In this document: positions 45,031 to 52,830 of the stretch, one piece after another
Position numbering within the stretch: the first letter of the stretch is position 1
How the letters are laid out: the number at the start of each line of letters is the position of its first letter
Assembly (NCBI GenBank): GCA_963711035.1
Contig: CAVQCN010000001.1
Coordinates: 806,001 to 870,000 of the forward strand
Reading direction: 5' to 3'
Origin: WHTK01 sp963711035
GTDB lineage: Bacteria > Chloroflexota > Dehalococcoidia > DSTF01 > WHTK01
DNA: 64,000 bases
Position numbers and translations under genes: made by a program
The notes under the pieces: generated by a model
Told to the model about the DNA's origin: nothing
Databases searched by the model: none
What the model saw: the letters and a program-made list of their open reading frames with translations, nothing else

Positions 45031-46044
45031 TTACCAGCCCTTACCCGCGACCATCGCGGTCAGGTCGGCGAGGCGGCAGGCGTAACCCCACTCGTTGTCG
45101 TACCACGAGACGACCTTCACGAGGTCGCCGTCAACGACGTTGGTCGAGAGGCCGTCGATGATCGAGGAGTGCACGTTGCCCTTCATGTCCATCGAGACGA
45201 CCGGCTCCTCGGTAACGTCCATAATCCCCTTCATGCGTTCACTGGACCAGTGACGGAGGGCGGCGTTGACCTCGTCCTTGTTCGTCTTGTTCTTGACCAG
45301 TCCCACGACCTCGACCACCGAGACGGTCGGCGTCGGCACTCGATAGGCCATGCCGTCGAGGATGCCATCCACCTCTGGAATGACGAGACGTAAAGCGCGG
45401 GCGGCGCCGGTGGTCATCGGCACGATGTTCATGGCGCCGCTGCGGGCCTCGCGCAGGTTGTCCGGACCGGCCTTGTCGAGGATCTGCTGCGAGTTGGTGT
45501 AGGAATGCACCGTGGTCATCTGGCCCTTGAGCAGGCCGAACTCCTCCACCAGCACCTTCACCGGCGGCGCCAGGCCGTTGGTCGTGCAGGACGCGTTGGA
45601 GATGACGTTGTGCTTCGCCGGGTCGTACTTCTCGTCGTTGACGCCGAGGACGATAGTCACGTCCTCGTTGCGCGCCGGCGCACTGATGATCACCTTCTTG
45701 ACGCTGTCGTGGCGGTGCGCCGCGGCCTTGGTCGCGTCCGTGAAGAAGCCGGTCGACTCGATGACGATGTCGACCTCCGCATCGCCCCAGGGGATCTGGG
45801 CCGGGTCGCGCTCGGCGAAGACACGAACCGTCTCGCCGTCGATGACCAGGTTGCCCTCCGAGGCGCTCACTTCGCCATCGAAACGGCCGTAATTGCTGTC
45901 GTACTTGAGGAGATGGGCGTTGGTTGCCACGTCGACCAGGTCGTTGATGGCAACCACCTCGAGGTCGTTGGGGTGCCGCTCGCGGATGGTCCTGAAGACC
46001 TGGCGTCCGATGCGTCCGAAGCCGTTGATGCCAACGCGGGCCAT
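45031..46044 (-). CDS. gap: Glyceraldehyde-3-phosphate dehydrogenase
   Basis: 337 residues. NAD-binding MARVGINGFGRIGRQVFR, acidic NDLVD after strand 2 (NAD preference), the catalytic cysteine in ISNASCTTNGLAP, and SWYDNEWGYACR near the C-terminus. Central glycolytic or gluconeogenic enzyme. AAAGGAG lies 8-9 bases before the ATG. Divergent from the HNH gene; pgk is not adjacent, unlike the common gap-pgk-tpi order. Confidence 0.97.
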   Translation of the reverse strand: MARVGINGFGRIGRQVFRTIRERHPNDLEVVAINDLVDVATNAHLLKYDSNYGRFDGEVSASEGNLVIDGETVRVFAERDPAQIPWGDAEVDIVIESTGFFTDATKAAAHRHDSVKKVIISAPARNEDVTIVLGVNDEKYDPAKHNVISNASCTTNGLAPPVKVLVEEFGLLKGQMTTVHSYTNSQQILDKAGPDNLREARSGAMNIVPMTTGAARALRLVIPEVDGILDGMAYRVPTPTVSVVEVVGLVKNKTNKDEVNAALRHWSSERMKGIMDVTEEPVVSMDMKGNVHSSIIDGLSTNVVDGDLVKVVSWYDNEWGYACRLADLTAMVAGKGW

Positions 46045-46214
46045 GGGAACTGCTCCTTTCGAGTCGCGCTGAGACGTTTCCCAATTGTAGGAACGTAATC
46101 AGGACAGCGCCATACTTCGTTTGCTATCAGAAGGAAAACTCTTCGATCAATGAGAAGAATCGGCTCGAAGACCGGTGGAATCGAGTTTCAGACGAAACCC
46201 GGATTCGAAAACAA

Positions 46215-46244
46215 TTGAAAGGCCTCTCTCCCGCTTGCTATCAT
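46215..46244 (+). promoter_or_regulatory. Sigma-70-type promoter of the HNH gene
   Basis: TTGAAA (46215-46220) and TATCAT (46239-46244) with an 18-base spacer, followed by a short leader with GAGGAAG at 46254-46260. One of the few places in the window with both boxes recognisable. Confidence 0.6.
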
Positions 46245-46268
46245 CGTGGACAAGAGGAAGTAACCGTG

Positions 46269-46817
46269 ATGAATAGTTCAGCGGTTCTCGTTCTCAACCA
46301 GAACTACGAACCGCTCAACGTCTGCAACGCGAGACGCGCCTTCGTGCTTGTCGATCGGGGAAAGGCAGAGATCCTCGAGCATGCGGAGGGCGCTCTACGC
46401 AGCGCCCTCCAGGCCTTCCCCCGCCCCTCCGTCATCCGCCTCATCTACATGATCAAACGCCCCCGGCCGCAGATGCGCCTCACCCGCCGGGAAATCTTCG
46501 TCCGAGACCGTTACACCTGCCAGTACTGCGGCAAGCAAACCCGCGACCTCACCATCGACCACGTCATGCCGCGGCACCGCGGCGGCCGCCACACGTGGGA
46601 GAATCTCGTCTCCGCCTGCCGTAGCTGCAACCACCGCAAGGCCGGCTTCACGCCGCAAGAAGCCAGGATGGCGATGCTCAGCGAGCCCAAGCGCCCGCCG
46701 TCCTCGTCCTACTACGTCTTCTACCACTACCTCGAATCGCAGGCCGACTGGCGGAAGTTCATCCCCGGCTGGGAGGTGGACGAAGTTGTCGTCGCGGCGG
46801 GCGGTGGTGGCGGGTAG
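46269..46817 (+). CDS. HNH endonuclease
   Basis: 182 residues. N-terminal NSSAVLVLNQNYEPLNVCNARRAFVL is the usual opening of the McrA-like HNH family in Chloroflexi and cyanobacteria; the catalytic core YTCQYCGKQTRDLTIDHVMPRHRGG with CRSCNHRKAG has two zinc-binding CxxC pairs around the DH motif. AGAGGAAG sets the ATG at 46269 (GTG 46266 also possible). It is housekeeping-like rather than part of a restriction locus: no methylase neighbour. Confidence 0.92.
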   Translation: MNSSAVLVLNQNYEPLNVCNARRAFVLVDRGKAEILEHAEGALRSALQAFPRPSVIRLIYMIKRPRPQMRLTRREIFVRDRYTCQYCGKQTRDLTIDHVMPRHRGGRHTWENLVSACRSCNHRKAGFTPQEARMAMLSEPKRPPSSSYYVFYHYLESQADWRKFIPGWEVDEVVVAAGGGGG

Positions 46818-46849
46818 GCGGGACGAGCGCAAGTCGAAATCACTCGTAG

Positions 46850-46869
46850 CCCCGGCTTTCAAGCCGGGG
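46850..46869 (+). terminator. Hairpin after the HNH gene
   Basis: CCCCGGCTT and AAGCCGGGG form a 9-bp perfect stem with a minimal loop, 32 bases after the HNH stop. It may be a terminator or a copy of a dispersed hairpin, as no T-run follows directly. Confidence 0.5.
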
Positions 46870-46895
46870 TGTTCGTTTGTGCGGCGGAGCATCGT

Positions 46896-47022
46896 GACCC
46901 CTCACCTCAATCCTCTCCCTGAGGGAGAGGAGGCATACGCCGACGCGTCATCACTCCCTCAACTGCCAACGGACGAGCCGCCGTCCCCTCTCCCTTGGGG
47001 AGAGGGCCAGGGTGAGGGGTGA
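46896..47022. repeat. Dispersed hairpin repeat, copy 2
   Basis: CCCCTCACCTCAATCCTCTCCC with GGGAGAGG at the left and CCCCTCTCCC...GGGGAGAGGG followed by GTGAGGGGTGAG at the right. The outer ends are themselves complementary (CCCCTCACC with GGTGAGGGG), so the whole element can fold as one long palindrome. Related to 27249-27358 and 50228-50310. Confidence 0.75.
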
Positions 47023-47029
47023 GCCAGCC

Positions 47030-47902
47030 CTACAGCAAGATCTTCTTCGGCGACGCGCTGGATGTGCGGCGGAAGTTGTGGATCAGGTAGCGGCGGTCAT
47101 TGCCGTGCTGCACCTCTTCCAGGCGGCAGCGGTCGTCGCTTACCAGCGCGGCGTCGATGCGACGCTGCAGGTCGTCGTACTGGGTGCGGCGCTCGTCGGA
47201 CACCGGGAAGATGTCGTCCGCGTCGACGATGACCTTGATCTGCCGCGCCGCCAAGGCCAGCAGCCAGCCGCTGAGCAGCTCCGCCCAGCCGACGTGGAAC
47301 GCCGCGTCGGCGAAGGCGATGGCGAGACGCTGGTTGTTGGACTCGGGCGCTACCTGTAGCAGGGTCGCGCCGAAGTTCGGGCGGCAGAGGTCACAGACCG
47401 GCCGGTAGATGGCGCCGAGCACCTCATCGCGCGCCACGACGCCGCCGGCGAAGTAGGGGCCGAGCTCGAAGTCGAACGCCTTGAAGCTCTCGTCGGGATG
47501 TAGCGCGCCGAGCAGCCACTGCTGGTGCTCGTCCATCTCGCCGCCGCGCAGCCCCTCCTGCGCCGCCACGATCTCGGTGCTCGCGCGAACGATGGGGATG
47601 GTCGAGACATAGGCCCCGCGCGTGACGAGCAGCATCGCGTCTTGCAGATAGAGGTAGGCGCGCGACCACAGGGCTCCAATGGCGGCCAACGGCTGCGTGC
47701 GGTACTTCGAGGGCTGCGCGTCATGGAAGAAGCCGAGCTGCAGATTCATCGCCTCGGCAAACAGCTCGAGGTCAGGGCCGAGGAGGAACTGCGCCTGGCG
47801 ATAGGCGTCCTGCCCGCGCGACGACGCATCCGGCCGCCCGGGCAGCGCGTACGCATCCGGCGCCGGAATCGAGGAGACGCGCTGCGTCGGCTGATCAGTC
47901 AT
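47030..47902 (-). CDS. Hypothetical protein coupled to hicA
   Basis: 290 residues, mostly helical, no membrane span, no named domain recognised. Notable segments: AIGALWSRAYLYLQDAMLLVTRGAYVSTIPIVRASTEIVAAQEGLRGGEM in the middle, and PVCDLCRPNFG with a Cys pair. The ATG at 47902 overlaps the hicA stop (ATGA), supporting this start over the GTG at 47920. Context suggests co-expression with the HicA-like toxin; function unknown. Confidence 0.75.
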   Translation of the reverse strand: MTDQPTQRVSSIPAPDAYALPGRPDASSRGQDAYRQAQFLLGPDLELFAEAMNLQLGFFHDAQPSKYRTQPLAAIGALWSRAYLYLQDAMLLVTRGAYVSTIPIVRASTEIVAAQEGLRGGEMDEHQQWLLGALHPDESFKAFDFELGPYFAGGVVARDEVLGAIYRPVCDLCRPNFGATLLQVAPESNNQRLAIAFADAAFHVGWAELLSGWLLALAARQIKVIVDADDIFPVSDERRTQYDDLQRRIDAALVSDDRCRLEEVQHGNDRRYLIHNFRRTSSASPKKILL

Positions 47903-48114
47903 CGCTGCGCGCTGTCCCACTCCTCGGGTGTGACTCCGGCGTCTTGTAGCAACCGCGCTACGAAGGCGCCAGAAAGGTCTCCCCTATGCGGATTCGGAAT
48001 CGGGAAACGCTTCGTGCCTCGGATCATGAATTCATGACGACGGCCAGGAAAAGGCCCCGTGAAGCCAAGACGCCTAAGACGCCTCACGAACTCGCGGCGT
48101 GATACTGGATCCAT
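47899..48114 (-). CDS. hicA: HicA-family toxin-like protein
   Basis: 71 residues with the HicA dsRBD-like pattern: a first helix (SRREFVRRLRRLGFTG), GRRHEFMIRG carrying the conserved His (His28), IPNPHRGDLSGAFVARLLQDAGVTPEEW. HicA toxins cleave mRNA. The usual GSHH appears as GRRH. It follows a damaged hicB and precedes an overlapping unknown gene. Whether it is active without its antitoxin is open. Confidence 0.8.
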   Translation of the reverse strand: MDPVSRREFVRRLRRLGFTGPFPGRRHEFMIRGTKRFPIPNPHRGDLSGAFVARLLQDAGVTPEEWDSAQR

Positions 48115-48369
48115 CTCGTTTCCACCCTGTCTTCGGCGGGCGAATCGAAAGCTTTCCTCGAGAACCGGAAAGTCGTTATCGCCGAGCCCAAAGCTTCAGT
48201 AAAATCCAGTCCTCGAGCACATGACTGCAGATTCTTCCCGGCAGCCTTCTAGCGTCGCTGCGTTAGCCCAAACTCCGTCGAAGCCGGGAATTGACCCGTA
48301 GAAGGTACCATCCTCAATCAACTCGTACCGGGCGCGCTTCATGGCGGCTTCGATGTACTTGGTCAGCAT
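48115..48369 (-). pseudogene. hicB: Broken hicB-like antitoxin
   Basis: From the ATG at 48369 the sequence reads MLTKYIEAAMKRARYELIED, then FYGSIPGFDGVWANAATLEGC, the start of a HicB/UPF0150 antitoxin, but stops at 48196-48198. The expected HVLEDWILLKL continues in another frame, and LGDNDFPVLEES returns to the first frame (which is also hicA's). So one missing and one extra base, or real decay. Start lies 6 bases after the enolase stop. The closeness to sequence errors elsewhere in the window makes an artefact possible. Confidence 0.7.
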
Positions 48370-48375
48370 GCGTCT

Positions 48376-49665
48376 CTACCTTCTCTGCGCCAGCATAGAC
48401 GGCCCGGCGTAGCGGGCGCGAGGGCCAAGCTCCGCCTCGATGCGCAGGAGGCGATTGTACTTCGCCGTGCGCTCGCCGCGGGCCGGCGCGCCCGTCTTGA
48501 TCTGGCCGCAGCCGAGGCCGACGACGAGGTCGGCGATCGTGCTGTCCTCCGTCTCACCGCTGCGGTGGGAGATGACCGCGCTCCAGCCGGCGTCCATCGC
48601 CATGCGCGTCGCCGCAATCGCCTCAGTCAGCGTGCCGATCTGGTTCACCTTGACGAGGATCGAGTTCGCCGCCTGCTCGTCGATGGCACGCCGCAGGCGC
48701 TGCACGTTCGTAACGAGCAGGTCGTCGCCCACGAGCTGCACCCGTCCGCCGAGGCGCCGCTGCAGCAATGCCCAGCCTTCCCAGTCGTCCTCGGCCAGCC
48801 CATCCTCGAGACTGACGATGGGATAGTTGGTGATCCACTCCTCCCAGAGATCCACGAGCTCGGCGCTCGACAGGACACGGTTCTCGCTGGCCAGGCGGTA
48901 CTTGCCGTCCTCGTACAGCTCGCTCGTGGCCGGGTCCAGCGCGATGGCAACGTCGTCGCCGGGACGATAGCCCGCCGCGCTGATCGCCTCGACCAGCAGC
49001 TCGACCGCCGCAGCGTTGCTGGACAGCGACGGCGCGAAGCCCCCCTCGTCACCGACGTTCGTGTTGAGGCCGCGATCGGTGAGCAGCTTCTTCAGCGCCT
49101 GGTAGACCTCGGCGCCGGCTCGCAGCGCCTCCCGAAAGGTGGGCAGGCCGACGGGCGCCAGCATGAACTCCTGGAAGTCGGTGCTCTGCAAAGCGTGGCG
49201 GCCGCCGTTGAGCACGTTGAACATCGGCAGCGGCAGCAAGTGGGCGTCCGGGTTGCCGAGGTTGGCATACAGAGGCCGGCCGGCAGACGCCGCCGCGGCG
49301 TGCGCCGCCGCCAGCGAGACGCCGAGCAGCGCGTTGGCGCCCAGGCGGGCCTTGTTGGGTGTGCCGTCCAGCTCGATGAGCTTCGCATCGAGGGCATCCT
49401 GGCCGGCCGCCGACATGCCTTTGACCGCCGGCCCAAGCTGGCTCTCGACGTTCTCTACGGCCGTGAGCACACCCTTGCCGCCGTAGCGTTTGGGGTCGCC
49501 GTCACGCAGCTCGTGAGCCTCGTGCACACCGGTGCTCGCGCCGGACGGAACGATGGCGCGGCCGCGCGCGCCGTCCTCCAGGACGATCTCGACCTCGACG
49601 GTCGGGTTGCCGCGCGAGTCCAGCACTTCCAGGGCGTGTACGGCTGCAATGCGGTCATCGGGCAT
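48376..49665 (-). CDS. eno: Enolase
   Basis: 429 residues, the normal bacterial length. ALEVLDSRGNPTVEVEI, RAIVPSGASTGVHEA, NVGDEGGFAPSL, the Mg-binding Asp/Glu/Asp set including SLEDGLAEDDW and VGDDLLVTN, then LVKVNQIGTLTEA and ISHRSGETEDSTIADL. Converts 2-phosphoglycerate to phosphoenolpyruvate. AAGGAGCC precedes the ATG. Upstream LOG-like gene in the same direction by 18 bases. Confidence 0.98.
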   Translation of the reverse strand: MPDDRIAAVHALEVLDSRGNPTVEVEIVLEDGARGRAIVPSGASTGVHEAHELRDGDPKRYGGKGVLTAVENVESQLGPAVKGMSAAGQDALDAKLIELDGTPNKARLGANALLGVSLAAAHAAAASAGRPLYANLGNPDAHLLPLPMFNVLNGGRHALQSTDFQEFMLAPVGLPTFREALRAGAEVYQALKKLLTDRGLNTNVGDEGGFAPSLSSNAAAVELLVEAISAAGYRPGDDVAIALDPATSELYEDGKYRLASENRVLSSAELVDLWEEWITNYPIVSLEDGLAEDDWEGWALLQRRLGGRVQLVGDDLLVTNVQRLRRAIDEQAANSILVKVNQIGTLTEAIAATRMAMDAGWSAVISHRSGETEDSTIADLVVGLGCGQIKTGAPARGERTAKYNRLLRIEAELGPRARYAGPSMLAQRR

Positions 49666-49683
49666 GAAAGGCTCCTTCGTGAA

Positions 49684-50163
49684 TCAGACGGTCTGGGAGG
49701 CGCCGGCCGAGGCAAGCGCCATTTCGACGGCTTCGGCGGCATCAGTGGCGCGCTGTATCGGGACCTCAGCGCCGCTATCGGGCTTGAGCTGCCATGTCGA
49801 GAGGCCGATCACCGGCTTGCCGTACGCCAGGGCGTAGCCGATCTCGGAAAGCGTGCCGTAACCGCCATCGATGGCGATCAGTGCGTCGGCTGTGAGGACG
49901 ATGATCAGGTTACGGGCGCGGCCGATGCCGGTAACGATTGGCAGCTCGACGTACGGGTTCATCTCGCCGCGATCGGTGCCGGGCAAGACACCGATCGTGT
50001 GACCACCGGCCTCGCGGGCGCCGCGACAGGCTGCCTCCATGACGCCACCACGTCCACCGCAGATCAGGGTCCCTCCGCGCCGCGCCAGCTCCCGGCCGAC
50101 AGCCTCAGCCTGCGCCAGTGTCGCCTCGGACGCGTCTTCCCCACCGATCACCGCCACGATCAT
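49684..50163 (-). CDS. TIGR00725/LOG-like Rossmann protein
   Basis: 159 residues: MIVAVIGGEDASEATLAQAEAVG, GGTLICGGRGGVMEAACRGA, GVLPG and AIDGGYGTLSEIGYAL, the nucleotide-binding and PGGxGTxxE-like motif (here DGGYGTLSE) of the lysine-decarboxylase-like/LOG group. Relatives release bases from nucleoside 5'-monophosphates; this short form has no confirmed activity. TATCAT ends 7 bases before the ATG and no Shine-Dalgarno is present. Confidence 0.85.
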   Translation of the reverse strand: MIVAVIGGEDASEATLAQAEAVGRELARRGGTLICGGRGGVMEAACRGAREAGGHTIGVLPGTDRGEMNPYVELPIVTGIGRARNLIIVLTADALIAIDGGYGTLSEIGYALAYGKPVIGLSTWQLKPDSGAEVPIQRATDAAEAVEMALASAGASQTV

Positions 50164-50170
50164 CGACCCT

Positions 50171-50176
50171 ATGATA
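50171..50176 (-). promoter_or_regulatory. -10 hexamer TATCAT of the LOG-like gene
   Basis: On the minus strand TATCAT is followed by 7 bases and then the ATG at 50163; leaderless arrangement. Confidence 0.5.
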
Positions 50177-50227
50177 AGCGGGCCTCAGCGGACGATCAGC
50201 ACCGACCGGCAGTGGTTCAACCCGCAT

Positions 50228-50310
50228 GACCCCTCACCTCGATCCTCTCACTGAGGGAGAGGAGGCCTGCATGATCCCCTCTTCCCTAGGGATAGAGTGA
50301 GGATGAAAGG
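50228..50310. repeat. Dispersed hairpin repeat, copy 3 (degraded)
   Basis: CCCCTCACCTCGATCCTCTCACTGAGGGAGAGGAGGC matches the left unit of 46896 in order, cited here in outline only up to 20 bases: CCCCTCACCTCGATCCTCTC. The right unit (CCCCTCTTCCCTAGGGATAG) has lost pairing. Lies between the LOG-like gene and xerD. Confidence 0.6.
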
Positions 50311-50316
50311 TTCGAG

Positions 50317-51225
50317 CTAGCGCGCTCTCGGGTGGGCTTTCTCGTAGGCTTCGCGGATGTGCTCGCGGCTCACCTGCGTGTAGACCTGCGTCGTCGAGAT
50401 GTTGGCGTGGCCCAGCAGCTCCTGCACCTTGTGGATGTCCATGCCGCCGCGCAGCATGTGGGTCGCGAAGCTGTGGCGCAGGGTGTGCGGCGTGACGCGG
50501 CCCTGGATGCCGGCCTCGGCCGCGTAGCCCTTGAGGATGAGCCAGAAGCCCTGGCGTGTGAGGCGCTCGCCGCGACGGTTGACGAACAGGGCCGACTCGT
50601 CGCGGTTGCCGACGAGGCGCGGCCGGGCGAACTTGATGTACTCGGTGACCTCCAGCGCCGCCGTGTCGAACAGCGGCAGCTGACGCTCGCGGTTGCCCTT
50701 GCCTACGAGCCGTACGTGGGGATTGTCGACCTCGAGCGAGATATCACGCAGGTCCAGCGACACGAGCTCGGTGACGCGCAGGCCGGTGGCGTACATCAGC
50801 TCCAGCATGGCGCGGTCGCGCTTTGCCTCGGGCGTGTTGCGGCGCGACGGCTGCTCCAGCAGCTCGTCGACCTCCTGCACGGTGAGCGGCTTCGGCAGAG
50901 ACTTGCCGACCTTCGGGGACGCCAAGGCCTCGGTGGGGTTCGCCTTGACCTTACCCTCGGCCTGCAGGAACGAGAAGAACGACTTCACAGCCGCCACCTT
51001 GCGAGCGACGGTCGCCTCGGCGTAGGACTGAGACTTCAGGTGCAGGATGTAGTCGAGGACGACATTCTGGTTGATGTTGCCCCACTGTAGGCTGTCGCCG
51101 TTGCGATGCGCGTTAATGAACTCCTCAAGCTGACCGAGGTCGTTGCGATAGGCCGCAATCGTGTTGCTCGAGGCTCCCTTTTCGACGGAGAGAAACTCAA
51201 GGAAGTCGTTCACGCAAGTATCCAT
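50317..51225 (-). CDS. xerD: Tyrosine recombinase XerD
   Basis: 302 residues: SAM-like N-terminal core-binding domain (1-90) and the catalytic domain with Arg150 (ATGLRVTEL), Lys176 (VGKGNRE), His247-x-x-Arg250 (HTLRHSFATH), His273 (LGHANISTTQ) and nucleophile Tyr282. Length and spacing fit chromosomal XerC/XerD rather than a mobile integrase. GGAGG precedes the ATG at 51225. Resolves chromosome dimers with a partner not in this window. Confidence 0.93.
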   Translation of the reverse strand: MDTCVNDFLEFLSVEKGASSNTIAAYRNDLGQLEEFINAHRNGDSLQWGNINQNVVLDYILHLKSQSYAEATVARKVAAVKSFFSFLQAEGKVKANPTEALASPKVGKSLPKPLTVQEVDELLEQPSRRNTPEAKRDRAMLELMYATGLRVTELVSLDLRDISLEVDNPHVRLVGKGNRERQLPLFDTAALEVTEYIKFARPRLVGNRDESALFVNRRGERLTRQGFWLILKGYAAEAGIQGRVTPHTLRHSFATHMLRGGMDIHKVQELLGHANISTTQVYTQVSREHIREAYEKAHPRAR

Positions 51226-51359
51226 GAGGCTGAACCCTCCTGGCTCGTGTACCACCCTGGCATCCCCGGGAAAAGATACGCGCGAATTCTAACCACGCCC
51301 CGAACCTCTGTCTAGCAAACGATGTGAAGAAAATTCGTCAGTTTATGAAGAACAACAAA

Positions 51360-52028
51360 TCAGTTATTAGATACGGTAAAAGCGTCTTTACCAATGAGCG
51401 GTACAAAGCGGCAGGCGCCCTTGCGCGTCACCACCATCCCCTCCGGCCGCTTCTCCGCAACCAGCAGATCCTGACCTTCTGCATCGCCGACGGGGATGGC
51501 GATGCGCCCATCCGGCGCCAGCTGATCGACCAGCTCCGCCGGGATTCGCGGCGACGCGGCTGCCACGACGATCGCGTCGTAGGGCCCTTCCTGGGGCCAG
51601 CCCAGCGCATCGCCTGCCATGTGAATCGTCGCGTTCTCGTAGCCCAGCTCTACCAGCACCTTGGTCGCGCGCTCGCAGAGGCTGGGAATCAACTCCACGC
51701 CCACCACTTCCTTGACAAGTTCGGCCAGCAGGGCAGTTTGATAACCGCAGCCAGCGCCCACCTCCAGCACTCTATCGCCCGGCTCAAGGTCCATCTCCTG
51801 CATCATCAGCGCGATCATGAGCGGCTGCGAGGTCGTCTGGCCGTGGCCGATGGGCAGCGGCCGGTTTTCGTAGGCCATGCCTCGTAGCTGCGCGTCCACG
51901 AAACGCTCGCGCGGCACCCTGCCGATCGCGTCCAGGATACGCTCATCGGTTATGTCGTCCTGTAGCTGATCGACGAGCCGTGCTCGCCGGGCCGCGAGGG
52001 CCTCGTCGTCGTGCAGTTCCGGTGCCAT
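51360..52028 (-). CDS. pcm: Protein-L-isoaspartate O-methyltransferase
   Basis: 222 residues: VPRERFVDAQLRGMAYENRPLPIGHGQTTSQPLMIALM (split family signature), then the SAM motif RVLEVGAGCGYQTALLAELV and DAIVVAAASPRIPAELVDQLAPDGRIAIPVG. Repairs isoaspartyl residues in aged proteins. It starts 2 bases after the menG stop, in the same transcript. The 134 bases downstream to xerD are AT-rich and hold no gene. Confidence 0.95.
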   Translation of the reverse strand: MAPELHDDEALAARRARLVDQLQDDITDERILDAIGRVPRERFVDAQLRGMAYENRPLPIGHGQTTSQPLMIALMMQEMDLEPGDRVLEVGAGCGYQTALLAELVKEVVGVELIPSLCERATKVLVELGYENATIHMAGDALGWPQEGPYDAIVVAAASPRIPAELVDQLAPDGRIAIPVGDAEGQDLLVAEKRPEGMVVTRKGACRFVPLIGKDAFTVSNN

Positions 52029-52030
52029 GG

Positions 52031-52780
52031 CTAACCCTCTGCCGCCGCCGGTGCCGTCCCGACGTGCACGTTGGCCACGCCGAACATCAATCGCTTCACC
52101 CGGACGTCCACCAGGCCCGCCTTTTGCATGCAGCCGGCGATGTCCTCGATCGCCTCGAACTTATCGACTGAGTTGGGCAAGTACTCGTACGCGGAGCGGT
52201 CGCCGGAGATAATGCCGCCCACCAATGGCGAGAACGTGTGGAAGTACCAGTCGAAGAGATGACGAAACCCCCAGAGGTGCGGCCGATTCAGCTCCAGGAA
52301 GACTGCCTTGCCACCAGGCGCCAAAACGCGCGCCATCTCACGGAAGGCGCCCGTCAGGTCCGGAACGTTGCGGCCGCCGAAGGCCATCGTCACGGCGTTG
52401 AAGACGCCATTACGGTACGGCAGCTCCATGGCGTCGCCCCAGTGAAAGTCCATCTGTTTCTCGGGATGCCGCTCCACCTTGTCGCGGCCCAGCACCAGCA
52501 TCTCGCGCGTGATGTCGAGGCCGACCACGGTGCCGGGCGGGCCGACCCGCTTGCGCAGGTCGAAGCCGAGGTCTCCTGTGCCCGTGGCAATATCGAGCGC
52601 CTTGTCGCCGCGCTTGAGACCGCACTGGTCGGCGGCAAAACGGCGCCAGCCACCGTCCATGCCGAGCGACAGCAGGCGGTTCATCAGATCGTAGCGGCGC
52701 GCGATGCGGCCGAACATGGCGGCGACGACACGCGGCTCGTCGTGGGGGTGCTGTGGTGTCTGCGCCTGGGTTGTGGTCAC
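52031..52780 (-). CDS. menG: Demethylmenaquinone methyltransferase MenG/UbiE
   Basis: 249 residues: FGRIARRYDLMNRLLSLGMDGGWRR (UbiE signature), ALDIATGTGDLGFDL (SAM motif I), NAVTMAFGGRNVPD and RVLAPGGKAVFLELNRP. It performs the last step of menaquinone synthesis, so it completes the pathway begun by menDHBCE about 48 kb away. The start is a GTG; TACACT ends 8 bases before it with no Shine-Dalgarno. Confidence 0.95.
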   Translation of the reverse strand: MTTTQAQTPQHPHDEPRVVAAMFGRIARRYDLMNRLLSLGMDGGWRRFAADQCGLKRGDKALDIATGTGDLGFDLRKRVGPPGTVVGLDITREMLVLGRDKVERHPEKQMDFHWGDAMELPYRNGVFNAVTMAFGGRNVPDLTGAFREMARVLAPGGKAVFLELNRPHLWGFRHLFDWYFHTFSPLVGGIISGDRSAYEYLPNSVDKFEAIEDIAGCMQKAGLVDVRVKRLMFGVANVHVGTAPAAAEG

Positions 52781-52788
52781 GGCTACCC

Positions 52789-52794
52789 AGTGTA
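52789..52794 (-). promoter_or_regulatory. -10 hexamer TACACT of menG
   Basis: Ends 8 bases before the GTG at 52780 on the minus strand. The surrounding GGCTAC/GTAGCC could also fold as a small hairpin ending the upstream hydrolase transcript. Confidence 0.45.
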
Positions 52795-52830
52795 GCCGTT
52801 ATGTGAGCTTCGTGTCAGGCCGGAGGGCCA

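Noticed and set aside
46269..46817. Restriction-modification or defence locus around the HNH gene
   Set aside because: No methyltransferase, specificity or helicase genes are near; gap is on one side and a repeat on the other. This HNH type is commonly a stand-alone gene.
50317..51225. Integrase of a mobile element
   Set aside because: Length, motif spacing and neighbours fit chromosomal XerD; no attachment sites or other mobile genes were found.
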